From: an uncultured Prevotella sp.
GTDB lineage: Bacteria; Bacteroidota; Bacteroidia; Bacteroidales; Bacteroidaceae
NCBI GenBank assembly: GCA_934217675.1
Contig: CAKQCV010000003.1
Span: 1-64,000 of the forward strand
Direction of reading: 5' to 3'
Length of the DNA: 64,000 bases
The notes beneath the pieces are model-generated. The model searched no databases, was not told the origin of the DNA, and saw only the letters and a program-made list of their open reading frames with translations. Below, one piece after another: positions 1 through 8,932 of this stretch (positions are counted from its first letter, which is position 1; every line of letters starts with the position of its first letter). Both the position numbers and the translations under genes were made by a program.

Positions 1-1129
1 TACTGTGTTTCAGTTGTCTGTTGTATTTCGCCTTGACAACGAAAGCCTTCACGGCAAGTGTGCATGCAACGATGAGTAAAATTACGAGAAACAGCAACAT
101 GAAGAGATAACTCCGCTGTGTGTCGAAGGCATTGGTTGTAGTCTCCACTCTTTTGCGCAGCGACAGCAGATTGTCGGTCTGGCGTTTCATTTCGTCGTCC
201 TGCATGAGCAATACGTTGGCATTGTCGCTCGTTACGAGAGCCGACGACAGTAGATTTTCCCTATTGAATCTTCTCTTTTCCAAAATATTTATAGCGAGTT
301 CCATAACCTTGTCACCGCGTGTGGGGTAGATATACGAAGCCAAAAGTTCCCCGTCCCTAACCATTTGCAGTCCGCCTCCGCTTTTCGCCACGGCGTCAGT
401 ACCGAGGAATTTAATCTTGTTCAAGTCCAGGTGATGCTTCTTTGCAGCGTCCATAGCACCCTTTGCCATACGGTCGTTGTGGGCAAAGACATAGTTGAAT
501 TGTGGATGAGCAACCGACAGCAGAGAGTCTGTCAGTCTGTAAGCTCCCTCTTTAGTCCAGTCGGCATCAATATGAGCCACGACATTCATGTCGGCGTGTT
601 TTTCCACCTCACTGTCGAATCCTTTTCTTCGTTCTATGGCAGGCGAAGAAGATTTCAGTCCGCCAATCTCAAGAATATTCCCTTTGCCTTTTATCTGTGT
701 AGACAGAAATTTTGCTATGTCGCGTCCTATCTCCTCGTTGTCAGCACCGATATATGCCGTATATTTGTTGGAATTAGTCTTGCGGTCGAACACGATAACA
801 GGTATTCCCTTGTCATACGCCCTGTCTATGGCTTCTGATACTTTCTCCTGAGTGGGTGCCACGATAATCAAGTCTGCACCCATATCCACAAGTTGGTTTA
901 TTTGTTCTATCTGTTTTTCGGCATTATCTTTTGCCGACAGTATTTTCATACTTATTCCATCTTGTGCAAAAGAAGCAATACGCAATTCGTCATTCATCTT
1001 GCTGCGCCAGATATCGTCGCTGCATTGCGACACACCGATTACGTATTTTGGACTTCGTTTTCCGCAAGAGTATAAAGTACAAGCCAATATTGCTGCAATA
1101 ATTATTGTAGTTACGTTGCTTACTTTCAT
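1..1129 (-). CDS. Periplasmic-binding-protein sensor, probably a hybrid two-component regulator (partial)
   Basis: The reading frame opens with ATG at 1129 and runs off the left edge without a stop, so only about 376 residues are seen. The N-terminus (MKVSNVTTIIIAAILACTLYSCG) is a lipoprotein-like signal or membrane anchor. Residues about 28-300 look like a LacI/ribose-binding type periplasmic domain: an opening VIGVSQCSDDIWR strand, DLIIVAPTQE, GIPVIVFDR, TAYIGADNEEIG, and FAHNDRMAKGAM near the end. A membrane segment follows at about 338-358, then a basic linker. This order matches the Bacteroidetes hybrid two-component sensors that use a sugar-binding-protein domain (the B. thetaiotaomicron fructose sensor BT1754 is the known example); kinase, receiver and AraC domains would lie outside the window. 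It could also be a plain membrane-anchored sensor. The SusC/SusD operon at 3013 is a possible target, which is inference. Confidence 0.75.
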   Translation of the reverse strand, partial: MKVSNVTTIIIAAILACTLYSCGKRSPKYVIGVSQCSDDIWRSKMNDELRIASFAQDGISMKILSAKDNAEKQIEQINQLVDMGADLIIVAPTQEKVSEAIDRAYDKGIPVIVFDRKTNSNKYTAYIGADNEEIGRDIAKFLSTQIKGKGNILEIGGLKSSSPAIERRKGFDSEVEKHADMNVVAHIDADWTKEGAYRLTDSLLSVAHPQFNYVFAHNDRMAKGAMDAAKKHHLDLNKIKFLGTDAVAKSGGGLQMVRDGELLASYIYPTRGDKVMELAINILEKRRFNRENLLSSALVTSDNANVLLMQDDEMKRQTDNLLSLRKRVETTTNAFDTQRSYLFMLLFLVILLIVACTLAVKAFVVKAKYNRQLKHS

Positions 1130-1311
1130 TGTTGTTGATATTTATTGTCGAGTGTATATTCCTTTGCTTTCACTCATAAAATCAAGTAGCCGAAACGAAA
1201 TAAAGGTTATCAATGGCATCAGCGTTTATATCAAATGCTTTTGGTATTTATATATTGCACCCAATGTGCAGATATGCTACACTTTTGGTGCTACTTTCGT
1301 TTTTAAAAAAA
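1130..1311. other. Intergenic stretch between thioredoxin and the sensor gene
   Basis: No gene is supported here. Both flanking genes run leftward. I found no clear TAnnTTTG box for the sensor gene and no strong hairpin. Confidence 0.4.
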
Positions 1312-1608
1312 CTAAATGAATGGATCGAGTAGAGCCATTAAGTCAGCTTTCGACATAGCTCCGCTTTCTCTGTACAGCACCTCGCCGTTTCTGAAAAGCA
1401 TGAGCGTTGGTACAGACTGTATGTTGTATTGTGCTGCAACATTGTTGTGGGCATCCACATCCACCTTGATGATACGTAGCTTGTCGCCTACTGTCTTTTT
1501 CAATTCTTCTAATACAGGGTGCATCATCTTGCAAGGCTGGCACCATGTGGCAAAGAAATCAACCAATACCAGTTGATTGCCGGATATTACGTCGTTGAAT
1601 GTTTCCAT
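1312..1608 (-). CDS. trxA: Thioredoxin
   Basis: A 98-residue single-domain thioredoxin, a cytosolic thiol-disulfide oxidoreductase. The active site is WCQPC (residues about 22-26 in DFFATWCQPCKMM), with Gln in place of the usual Gly of WCGPC. The cis-proline loop is SVPTLMLFRNGE, and the DVDAHNNVAAQYNI helix is typical. The ATG start lies 12 bp after the stop of the upstream Rpn-type gene, so the two are probably cotranscribed from the promoter at 2572-2602. Length is close to, slightly under, the 105-110 residues usual for TrxA. The fold assignment is secure; the variant active site may shift the redox potential (inference). Confidence 0.92.
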   Translation of the reverse strand: METFNDVISGNQLVLVDFFATWCQPCKMMHPVLEELKKTVGDKLRIIKVDVDAHNNVAAQYNIQSVPTLMLFRNGEVLYRESGAMSKADLMALLDPFI

Positions 1609-1620
1609 AATGAAGTATTA

Positions 1621-2550
1621 TTATAGTTTGTTTATTTCTTCAACCGACAAACCTGTTATTTGAGAAATTGTTGTAGCAGGAATACCAAGTTCTTTCATCT
1701 TTTTTGCATTATCTTGGCGTTCCGCGGCTCGTCCTTCCTCTCGTCCTTCTTCGCGTCCTTCAAGTCTTCCTTCTTCGCGTCCTTCCGCTCTTCCTTCCGC
1801 TCTTCCTTCAAGTCTTCCTTCCTCGCGCTCTGTATAAATATTGTCGCGCAGGATGACGATATTGTCAAGGTGCTTGTAATAGGCAGAACGTTCAGATTTG
1901 TTCATCCGGTTGATGGTTAACTGTTCCTTAACCTCTTCCATACCCGGAGCTTTTGCCCCTTGTGGCACGTTGCCGGTATTCAGATAATATACCCATTCCT
2001 CAAGTGAGTTCTTTGCTACGCGGTCAAAGTCGTTCACTTTCAGTATATAGTATTCAGGATAGAGGTCGCTTACGGCTTCAACATTGAATTTCTGTCTTTG
2101 AAACGGACTCAATTCCAGCAAGTCGCCGTTGTGTATGCCGCGGAATTCAGTCTTTCCGTGATACACGATGTCTGTGCCTTTGCCGAGAGAGAAATACACG
2201 ATGTTCACGCTGTATATCTTTCGTACGTTTTCATAGCCCTCGCCTTTCTTTATGTATTCAGTGACAAGCTTTGAAGTGCCGAAGAGCATGCGCTGGAAAT
2301 ATGCATACTCCGTATTGTTTTGCACTTCAATAAGGAAAAGCTCGCCTTTTTCGTTTTCGGCAAGCATGTCCACACGGTTATACTTGTCGCTCTCGTCCTC
2401 CTGATTGCTTTCACTCTCAAGCATGTTCTTTATTTTAATTTTCATGCCGAGTAGTGTGGTGAGAAACCCCTCAAGAATCCCGAAGTTAGCTTTCTGTCTG
2501 AGTAGTCGTTTCATTGCCCAGTCAAAACGTATGTATTTACTTTCTTCCAT
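1621..2550 (-). CDS. Rpn family recombination-promoting nuclease/putative transposase (PD-(D/E)XK)
   Basis: A 309-residue protein of the PDDEXK transposase-like/Rpn family common in Bacteroidetes. N-terminal landmarks are IRFDWAMKRLLRQKANFGILEGFL, then RVDMLAENEKGELFLIEVQN, which holds the D...E-x-Q nuclease core (about residues 60-85). The C-terminal part is a charged helix of about eight E-G-R-x tetrapeptide repeats (DNA about 1728-1826, 12-bp units), then a helix-turn-helix-like tail (GIPATTISQITGLSVEEI). I start it at ATG 2550 (MEESKYIRF) because the longer frame begins with TTG inside the promoter. These genes are scattered in many copies, are mobile in origin, and in E. coli RpnA-type proteins have DNA endonuclease activity. 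Expressed with trxA. Confidence 0.85.
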   Translation of the reverse strand: MEESKYIRFDWAMKRLLRQKANFGILEGFLTTLLGMKIKIKNMLESESNQEDESDKYNRVDMLAENEKGELFLIEVQNNTEYAYFQRMLFGTSKLVTEYIKKGEGYENVRKIYSVNIVYFSLGKGTDIVYHGKTEFRGIHNGDLLELSPFQRQKFNVEAVSDLYPEYYILKVNDFDRVAKNSLEEWVYYLNTGNVPQGAKAPGMEEVKEQLTINRMNKSERSAYYKHLDNIVILRDNIYTEREEGRLEGRAEGRAEGREEGRLEGREEGREEGRAAERQDNAKKMKELGIPATTISQITGLSVEEINKL

Positions 2551-2571
2551 AATGCCAGTGCTTTTATTTGG

Positions 2572-2602
2572 CAAATATAGTTATTTTTATTTTATCGGCA
2601 AA
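2572..2602 (-). promoter_or_regulatory. Bacteroidetes promoter for the Rpn-trxA operon
   Basis: On the minus strand: TTTG (2602-2599), exactly 19 bp, then TATATTTG (2579-2572), matching the Bacteroidetes sigma-ABfr consensus TTTG-N19-TAnnTTTG. The predicted transcript start is about 15 bp upstream of ATG 2550. Confidence 0.75.
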
Positions 2603-2866
2603 AACAATATTATTTAATGTTTTAATTCTTACGGTTTACAGGGAATATTTATAGAGGAACATGCCGGGTAAAAGTTGTTACAGCTACGTTGCACTGTCGT
2701 TGCAGATATGTTGCACTGTAGAAAAAACGGTATTTTTTAGTGTGTATTCTCTTTTTACATAAAAGATTGCTTTATATATAATAATGTGTAAATGATAGTT
2801 TTTATGTGCTTATGTGATAAAATTAAAGAAATAACGGTGTATTAGTAACAGTTTTATATAAAAACG

Positions 2867-2897
2867 TTTGTTTATATAACAATTATTGTTAATTTTG
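2867..2897 (+). promoter_or_regulatory. Bacteroidetes promoter for the SusC/SusD operon
   Basis: TTTG (2867-2870), 19 bp, TAATTTTG (2890-2897): a perfect match to the Bacteroidetes primary-sigma promoter. The transcript would carry a leader of about 110 nt before ATG 3013. Upstream, the 10-mer GTTGCACTGT occurs twice (2688-2697 and 2710-2719), a possible operator. Confidence 0.8.
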
Positions 2898-3012
2898 CAT
2901 CTATACAAACACAAATACAACATTAAGGGACGTATTGTAATACGTATTGATAGTTGGTATTAGGTATTAAGAGAAAGTGTAAAGAGAAAGTGTAATTTTA
3001 AGAGTATCGATT

Positions 3013-6000
3013 ATGAATAAAAGATTCGCAATCGTTATGGCTGGCACACTCCTTAGTGCGGGAGCGTTGGCACAGTCAACAGTAAAAGGTACCGTAATTT
3101 CTCAAGATGATGGAATGCCGATTGTCGGCGCCACGATTCGGGTAGAAGGCACAAACACAGGTACAGTGACAGACATTGACGGACATTTTTCCGTCGCCGT
3201 TCCGGCAAGCAACAAGAAGCTTCGCATAGAGTATATCGGAATGGAAAGTAAAACCGTAGCCGCAAATGACGGCGTAACAATTAAACTTGTTCCTTCAGAG
3301 AAAGACCTCGATGAAGTACTTGTTGTTGCTTATGGTAAGCAGAAACGCAGTGCGTTTACAGGTTCGGCAGGTGTTGTTTCTGCCGATGAACTGAAAGACC
3401 GTGTGGTTAGCAACGTTACAAATGCAATGAGCGGACAGGTCGCCGGTGTGCAGGTACTTAACAGTAACGGACAGCCTGGCAGCGATGCCACAATCCGTGT
3501 GAGAGGTATCGGTTCTATCAGTTCGAGCAACGATCCGTTGATAATTCTCGACGGAGTGCCGTATGAAGGAAACATCTCATCCATTAACCCAACCGATATC
3601 GCTTCACTTACAGTATTGAAGGATGCAGCATCCAATGCCATATATGGTGCACGTGGTGCAAATGGTGTTGTGCTTATCACAACAAAACAGGGTAACTCTA
3701 AGGAGGCGAAGGTAACTTTTGATGCAAAGTGGGGAACAAACTCTCGTGCTATTCCGCAATATGATGTTATATCGAGTCCGGGCGAATATTACGAAACAAT
3801 GTTCAAGGCCCTCTATAATTCAAAGGCATACCATGGTTCTACGGCTGCCGATGCGTATGCATACGCAAACGACAATCTTTTTAATGTAGAGAATGGTGGG
3901 CTTGGCTACCAGATATACACAGTGCCGAACGGCGAGAATCTTATAGGCACAAACTTTAAACTCAATCCGAATGCCAAGTTGGGATATACCGACGGACAAT
4001 ATTATTATACTCCAGACGACTGGTATAAAGAGGCAATAAGTTCTAATTTGCGTCAGGAATATAATGCCACGGTGAGCGGTAAGACCGATCGCATGAACTA
4101 TTATGCCAGTGTGGGGTATCTCGATGACAATGGTATCGTGACCAATTCTTCGTTTAAACGCTATTCGGCACGTGTCAATGCTGATTATCAAGCAAAGAAA
4201 TGGCTCAAGGTGGGAACAAACATGGCTTATGCCTATTCCGACAATCAGTCGCCATACGGACAGACTTCTGATAACTGGGGCTCAACGGGAAATCTTTTCT
4301 ATATCGTCAATTCCATTGCTCCGATATATCCGTTGTATGTCAGGAATGCAGATGGCAGTATAATGATAAACAGCGGTAATGGCAAGAAGACCTACGACTC
4401 TGGAACGAACACGAGCTTCCGTCGTCCGTCGCTTTCGGGAAATGCTGTCAGAGACCTCGACTATAACAGCTATCATGATTACCGCGATTTGTTTACGGGT
4501 AAATGGTATGCCAATATCAATCCTATTGAAGGACTTACACTTACGGCAAATATAGCAGCAAACATCCAGAACGACCGCTACAACTATCTGTATAGTCCGT
4601 TCGGGTCAAGCATCTCGAGCGATGGTTCAGTTTTCATTACCTCCACACGCTCCATGAGCGTGAATAACCAGTATATGGCACAATACCAGAAGTTGATTGG
4701 CGGAGTGCATAACGTAGACTTCTTGCTTGGTTATGAACAGTTCCGCTTGCGCGACCAGTACTTTGGTGGTTCTAATACCCATCTCTACGATCCGTTCATA
4801 GGGGAGCTTGACAATGCCGGCAGCGATACCGACAAGTATCTTTCGTCATACACAAACAAATATATGTCGGAAGGTATCTTTGCCCGCGCACAATACGACT
4901 ACGACGGAAAGTACTTCTTCAGTGCCTCGTTCCGTCGCGACGCTTCCTCACGATTCTCGAAAGACAACCGCTGGGGCAACTTCGGCAGCGTGGGTGCAGC
5001 ATGGCTGTTGACAAAAGAAAATTTCATGAAAGACCTCACCTGGATAAATTCCTTGAAATATAAAGTGAGCTGGGGTGTACAGGGTAACGACAATATCCTT
5101 TACAGTAACAAAGAGCCTAATTATTATGCCTATCGCGACCAATACACGATGACATATAACAATGGCAGCTATTCGCTTGTGATGAAATACAAAGGCAACA
5201 AGGATTTGACATGGGAGACATCATACTCGTTCAATACCGGATTTGAGTTTGAATTGCTCAACCGTAGACTTAACGGTTCGTTCGACTTCTTCTACCGCAA
5301 GACCGACGATCTGCTTTTCAATAATCCGGTGCCAGTGTCATCTGGTATCACCACGGGTAGTATTCCTATCAATGCCTTCAATGTGTCGAACACAGGTTTC
5401 GAATTTGACTTGAATGGAGTAATTATAAAAACAAAAGACATAGAATGGGCGGCAAACTTGAACCTCACCCACTATAAGAATAAGATTCTGAAGCTTACCG
5501 ACGAACTTGACGCACAGGGCGGACAAAAAGGATCTTATTATATACGCAGAGTAGGAGGCTCTTTGTATGAGTCATATCTGAAACGCTTTGCTGGAGTAGA
5601 CCCCGACAACGGACAGGCTCTGTATTATGTAGACCCTGATAATGGCGACTGGTCTACAACGTCAAATTATGATGCAGCACAGCTCAGCGACTGTGGCGAC
5701 ATCCTTCCTAAGGTTTACGGAGGCTTCGGTACAACAATCAAGGCTTATGGCTTTGACCTCTCGGCTTCGTTCTCATATCAGTTGGGTGGAAAATTCTACG
5801 ACGGAACCTACCAGTCGTTTATGCACAATGGCGGTAGCGGTATGCAGGGATTCAACTGGCATAAGGATATTCTGAATGCTTGGACACCGGAGAATCGCTA
5901 TACCAATGTACCGCGACTCGATGCGTCAGATGCTTGTTATCAGTTAGACAGCGACCGATATCTCGTCAGTTCCAACTATCTGAGTGTTAACAATATCACT

Positions 6001-6219
6001 CTTGGCTACACCTTCCCGAAGAGTCTTCTGGAAAAGATTGGAATAAGCGGACTGAGAGTTTATGTAAGTGGCGATAACCTCGGTGTAATTTCTGCACGCA
6101 AAGGACTTGACCCTCGCGAGAGCTTCGGACTCGGCAGTTCTACACATGACAGTGGCGCATCACAGAGTAGCTACTCCGTGATGAAGTCTATCGTAGGCGG
6201 AATCTCGCTCACATTTTAG
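3013..6219 (+). CDS. SusC/RagA family TonB-linked outer membrane protein
   Basis: 1068 residues, the usual size of a SusC-type TonB-dependent importer. A cleaved signal peptide (MNKRFAIVMAGTLLSAGALAQ) leads into a carboxypeptidase-D-like regulatory domain (about 22-95, STVKGTVISQDDGMPIVGATIRV), a DEVLVVAYG TonB-box-like segment, and the plug domain (about 115-230) with GVQVLNSNGQPGSDATIRVRG and LIILDGVPYEG, ending in DAASNAIYGARGANGVVLITTK. The rest is a 22-strand barrel ending in aromatic residues (GGISLTF). It imports oligosaccharide or peptide ligands across the outer membrane with the SusD-like lipoprotein encoded 54 bp downstream. No glycoside hydrolase lies nearby, so the ligand cannot be guessed. 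Confidence 0.95.
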   Translation: MNKRFAIVMAGTLLSAGALAQSTVKGTVISQDDGMPIVGATIRVEGTNTGTVTDIDGHFSVAVPASNKKLRIEYIGMESKTVAANDGVTIKLVPSEKDLDEVLVVAYGKQKRSAFTGSAGVVSADELKDRVVSNVTNAMSGQVAGVQVLNSNGQPGSDATIRVRGIGSISSSNDPLIILDGVPYEGNISSINPTDIASLTVLKDAASNAIYGARGANGVVLITTKQGNSKEAKVTFDAKWGTNSRAIPQYDVISSPGEYYETMFKALYNSKAYHGSTAADAYAYANDNLFNVENGGLGYQIYTVPNGENLIGTNFKLNPNAKLGYTDGQYYYTPDDWYKEAISSNLRQEYNATVSGKTDRMNYYASVGYLDDNGIVTNSSFKRYSARVNADYQAKKWLKVGTNMAYAYSDNQSPYGQTSDNWGSTGNLFYIVNSIAPIYPLYVRNADGSIMINSGNGKKTYDSGTNTSFRRPSLSGNAVRDLDYNSYHDYRDLFTGKWYANINPIEGLTLTANIAANIQNDRYNYLYSPFGSSISSDGSVFITSTRSMSVNNQYMAQYQKLIGGVHNVDFLLGYEQFRLRDQYFGGSNTHLYDPFIGELDNAGSDTDKYLSSYTNKYMSEGIFARAQYDYDGKYFFSASFRRDASSRFSKDNRWGNFGSVGAAWLLTKENFMKDLTWINSLKYKVSWGVQGNDNILYSNKEPNYYAYRDQYTMTYNNGSYSLVMKYKGNKDLTWETSYSFNTGFEFELLNRRLNGSFDFFYRKTDDLLFNNPVPVSSGITTGSIPINAFNVSNTGFEFDLNGVIIKTKDIEWAANLNLTHYKNKILKLTDELDAQGGQKGSYYIRRVGGSLYESYLKRFAGVDPDNGQALYYVDPDNGDWSTTSNYDAAQLSDCGDILPKVYGGFGTTIKAYGFDLSASFSYQLGGKFYDGTYQSFMHNGGSGMQGFNWHKDILNAWTPENRYTNVPRLDASDACYQLDSDRYLVSSNYLSVNNITLGYTFPKSLLEKIGISGLRVYVSGDNLGVISARKGLDPRESFGLGSSTHDSGASQSSYSVMKSIVGGISLTF

Positions 6220-6246
6220 TTCTATTAGTCTTATTAGTCCTATTAG
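6220..6246. repeat. Three 9-bp direct repeats between susC and susD
   Basis: Immediately after the SusC stop codon come TTCTATTAG, TCTTATTAG and TCCTATTAG in tandem. It looks like a short slippage-generated spacer, with no coding role. Confidence 0.6.
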
Positions 6247-6273
6247 TATAATAAAAAAGAAAACAACACTATT

Positions 6274-7965
6274 ATGACACGATATAACTATAAATATATA
6301 ATGATGTCATTCGCAATAGCCGCATCATTTGCAAGCTGTGCCGACATCGATGACCAGAATCCGGCAGGATACGTCATAACCGATGAACAAAAGAGTCAAA
6401 CCGTTGAGGCTGTTCCGGAACGCGTAAAAGCTGATGTTGCCGGAATGTATACCATGATGGGAAAGATGGGAACATATTTTGGTGAGGATGCAAATGGTAA
6501 TTATCCTCGCGATGACGATGGCGGTTATCCCTCTGTTTGTTTGTCCAACGATCTTAACGGACCGGATATGGTTTCCGACAACAGTGGCTACAACTGGTTC
6601 TCAGTAGCTTCAGAGTACACCGACCGCACGCCGAACTATGCTAATCCTCGTATGCGCTACGGATTGTTCTACAATCAGATAAAGGCAGCAAACGACATCA
6701 TCGCCTCTATCGGAGAAACTACTGAAGAGACTGCCTTAAAGCAATACCTGGGACAGGCTAAGGCTTGCCGTGCGTTCAGTTATCTGAATCTCGTGCCGTA
6801 TTTCCAGTTCAACTACAAGACTTCGGCAGACAAACCTGCTGTGCCTCTCGTATTGGAAACAACAACAGATTATTCAAATAATCCGCGTGCTACGGTGGCA
6901 GAGATATACACTCAGATAGAAAAAGACCTGCTCTCGGCTCGCGAACTGCTCGATGGCTTTACGCCTTCAGACAACAGTTATGTAACAAAAGCCGTTTGCG
7001 ACGGACTTCTTGCTCGTACCTATCTAAGTATGGGCGAATATGCCAAGGCAGCAGAATATGCACAGTATGCTATAGATGAGTCGGGAGCAACACCTGCAAC
7101 ACGAGAGGAAGTGAGCCATCCTTACTTCTATGACAAGAGCGAACACAACTGGATGTGGTCGATAGCGGTGTCAACATCTGATGTAGTAAACTTTGGAGGT
7201 CCGTCGTGGCCATCACAGCTCGGTTCCTTCTCAGGCAACAGTTATACGGCATATGCTTCGCTATATCGCCGCATCAACCCGTTGCTGTATAAAAAAATCA
7301 GCAGTACGGATATTCGCAAACAGTGGTGGCTCGACGAGAACAGGTATTCTTCACTTCTCGACGGTCTTTCGTGGACGGGTATCGTGAAAGATGGAAGTAC
7401 GGTGACGGCAACAGGACAAGATATTGTTGATGCTGTTTATCCAGATGTTAAAACTGCCTTCACGACATATACCAATGTGAAGTTTGGTATGAAGAGCGGC
7501 ATCGGAAGCACTACAAACAACAACGATTGGCCACTGATGCGTGTGGAGGAGATGTATCTGATTAAAGCCGAGGGACTTGCCATGAGTGGAAGTCTTGGCA
7601 TGGGAAAGCAGGTGCTTGAAGACTTTGTGAAAGCTTATCGCGACCCTTCATACACCTGTACTGCATCTGACGAGAAGTCATTTCAGAATGAAGTATGGTT
7701 CCAGCGTCGTGTTGAATTGTGGGGTGAAGGTTTCTCTATGTTCGACATTATGCGGCTTGGCAAGCCTGTGGTTCGCTTCCATGGTAGCGACAAGGGTATC
7801 TGGCCAGATGCTTTCTGCTTCAACATCAAGGCTAACGACGGTTACCTGCTTATGCGTTTCTCACAGAAAGAAACAAACAACAATAGTGCTATTGTGAACA
7901 ATACCGAAGGGACACTGCCAAGTTCAATGCAGAATCCAAATCTTACAGATGGTGTTACAGATTAA
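6274..7965 (+). CDS. SusD/RagB family nutrient-binding outer membrane lipoprotein
   Basis: 563 residues. The N-terminus has a lipoprotein signal with lipobox AASFASC, so the mature protein starts at a lipidated Cys and lies on the outer surface capping the SusC barrel. The helical TPR-like scaffold is seen in AKACRAFSYLNLVPYFQFNY and KAVCDGLLARTYLSMGEYAKAAEYA; the C-terminal SusD region has MRVEEMYLIKAEGLAM and VWFQRRVELWGEGFSMFDIMR, the most conserved family motifs (the RxxELxxEG type). Cotranscribed with the SusC gene. Function as a ligand-binding lid is established for the family; the ligand is unknown. Confidence 0.95.
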   Translation: MTRYNYKYIMMSFAIAASFASCADIDDQNPAGYVITDEQKSQTVEAVPERVKADVAGMYTMMGKMGTYFGEDANGNYPRDDDGGYPSVCLSNDLNGPDMVSDNSGYNWFSVASEYTDRTPNYANPRMRYGLFYNQIKAANDIIASIGETTEETALKQYLGQAKACRAFSYLNLVPYFQFNYKTSADKPAVPLVLETTTDYSNNPRATVAEIYTQIEKDLLSARELLDGFTPSDNSYVTKAVCDGLLARTYLSMGEYAKAAEYAQYAIDESGATPATREEVSHPYFYDKSEHNWMWSIAVSTSDVVNFGGPSWPSQLGSFSGNSYTAYASLYRRINPLLYKKISSTDIRKQWWLDENRYSSLLDGLSWTGIVKDGSTVTATGQDIVDAVYPDVKTAFTTYTNVKFGMKSGIGSTTNNNDWPLMRVEEMYLIKAEGLAMSGSLGMGKQVLEDFVKAYRDPSYTCTASDEKSFQNEVWFQRRVELWGEGFSMFDIMRLGKPVVRFHGSDKGIWPDAFCFNIKANDGYLLMRFSQKETNNNSAIVNNTEGTLPSSMQNPNLTDGVTD

Positions 7966-7989
7966 TGAATGAAAGAAAGGAATAATGAT

Positions 7990-8826
7990 ATGACAAAATA
8001 TAGTAGATTCATAATATTTCCACTGCTTGCAGCAGTCTTTGCTTTTTGCTCTTGCAGCGATGACGATGAATGGTCGGTAGGCAAACAAACCAATGCCGCA
8101 GGGATTAATGTTTATCTGCCAAATGTAGATGGATCATCAATAGCATTGGCTCCAACAGAAAACTCGTTCACTCTGACTGTAGCGAGAAGTACCGAAAGCG
8201 GTGAACTTACCGTACCCTTGAAAGTGGCAAATGCCAATGGTTACGACAAAGATGGCAATTCGCTGTTCTCTGTGCCAGAGAGTGTTACTTTTTCAAATGG
8301 CGAAAAGGAAAAGACAATAACAGTTTCTTGTTCCGATAATATGGATATGTTCAAGACGTACAATCTTACGGTTATTATACCAGAGGAATATACCAAGCCA
8401 TATTCTGTTGATGCCGACAACATGCCACGCAAAGAGCTTAATATCATAAAGGAAGACTACAAGACTGTTGCCTCTGGAAAATACTATGCAGATTTTTGGG
8501 GTGATGACAATGGAATTCCGTATGAAGAAGAGGCAACGCTTGAGTATTCGGAGATAAAGAAGATGTACAGGGTGAAAAATGTTATATTTGGACAGACCTT
8601 CACTTTCAGTATCGGTGAAGATAACAGTATAGAGTTTGGCGATTCAAAATATAGCACAGGGTATATACATCCGTCGTACGGCGAAATATACATCTCTCCT
8701 TCTGAGAATGAAGAATATCCTTCATATTACGATCCAGATACAAAAAAATATTATTTTGGTTTTGAATATACTGTCAGTGCAGGCTCTTTCGGAGACTATT
8801 ATGAATGGTTTAAGGTAGCAGAATAA
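7990..8826 (+). CDS. Hypothetical lipoprotein of the SusC/SusD operon
   Basis: 278 residues from the ATG at 7990 (MTKYSRFIIF), chosen over an ATG at 7969 because it gives a compact lipoprotein signal ending in FCSCSDDDE. The acidic residues right after the lipobox Cys resemble the surface-export signal of Bacteroidetes lipoproteins. The body has a beta-sandwich look (residues about 30-150, ISVYLP-like strands, TFSNGEKEKTITVSCSDN, a Calx-beta or BACON-like pattern) and a C-terminal beta-rich part. I do not recognise the family. It starts 24 bp after the SusD stop, so it is probably an accessory surface glycan- or ligand-binding protein of the same uptake system. Confidence 0.75.
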   Translation: MTKYSRFIIFPLLAAVFAFCSCSDDDEWSVGKQTNAAGINVYLPNVDGSSIALAPTENSFTLTVARSTESGELTVPLKVANANGYDKDGNSLFSVPESVTFSNGEKEKTITVSCSDNMDMFKTYNLTVIIPEEYTKPYSVDADNMPRKELNIIKEDYKTVASGKYYADFWGDDNGIPYEEEATLEYSEIKKMYRVKNVIFGQTFTFSIGEDNSIEFGDSKYSTGYIHPSYGEIYISPSENEEYPSYYDPDTKKYYFGFEYTVSAGSFGDYYEWFKVAE

Positions 8827-8860
8827 AAAATTCATATCTACATAAATTCCCTTTATTTGC

Positions 8861-8893
8861 GGAGCGTTGGTTATATAAAAATGCCAATGCTCC
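8861..8893. terminator. Hairpin terminator between convergent genes
   Basis: GGAGCGTTGG (8861-8870) pairs with CCAATGCTCC (8884-8893), one G-T wobble, 13-nt loop, followed by TTTTTATT. It ends the SusC operon transcript and may also stop the convergent cls operon. Confidence 0.75.
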
Positions 8894-8932
8894 TTTTTAT
8901 TATATGCAATAATGTGAAAAGAACAATTAGCC

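Noticed and set aside
120..1319. Several plus-strand frames at the left edge
   Set aside because: They are antisense to the partial sensor gene, whose protein shows clear binding-protein features.
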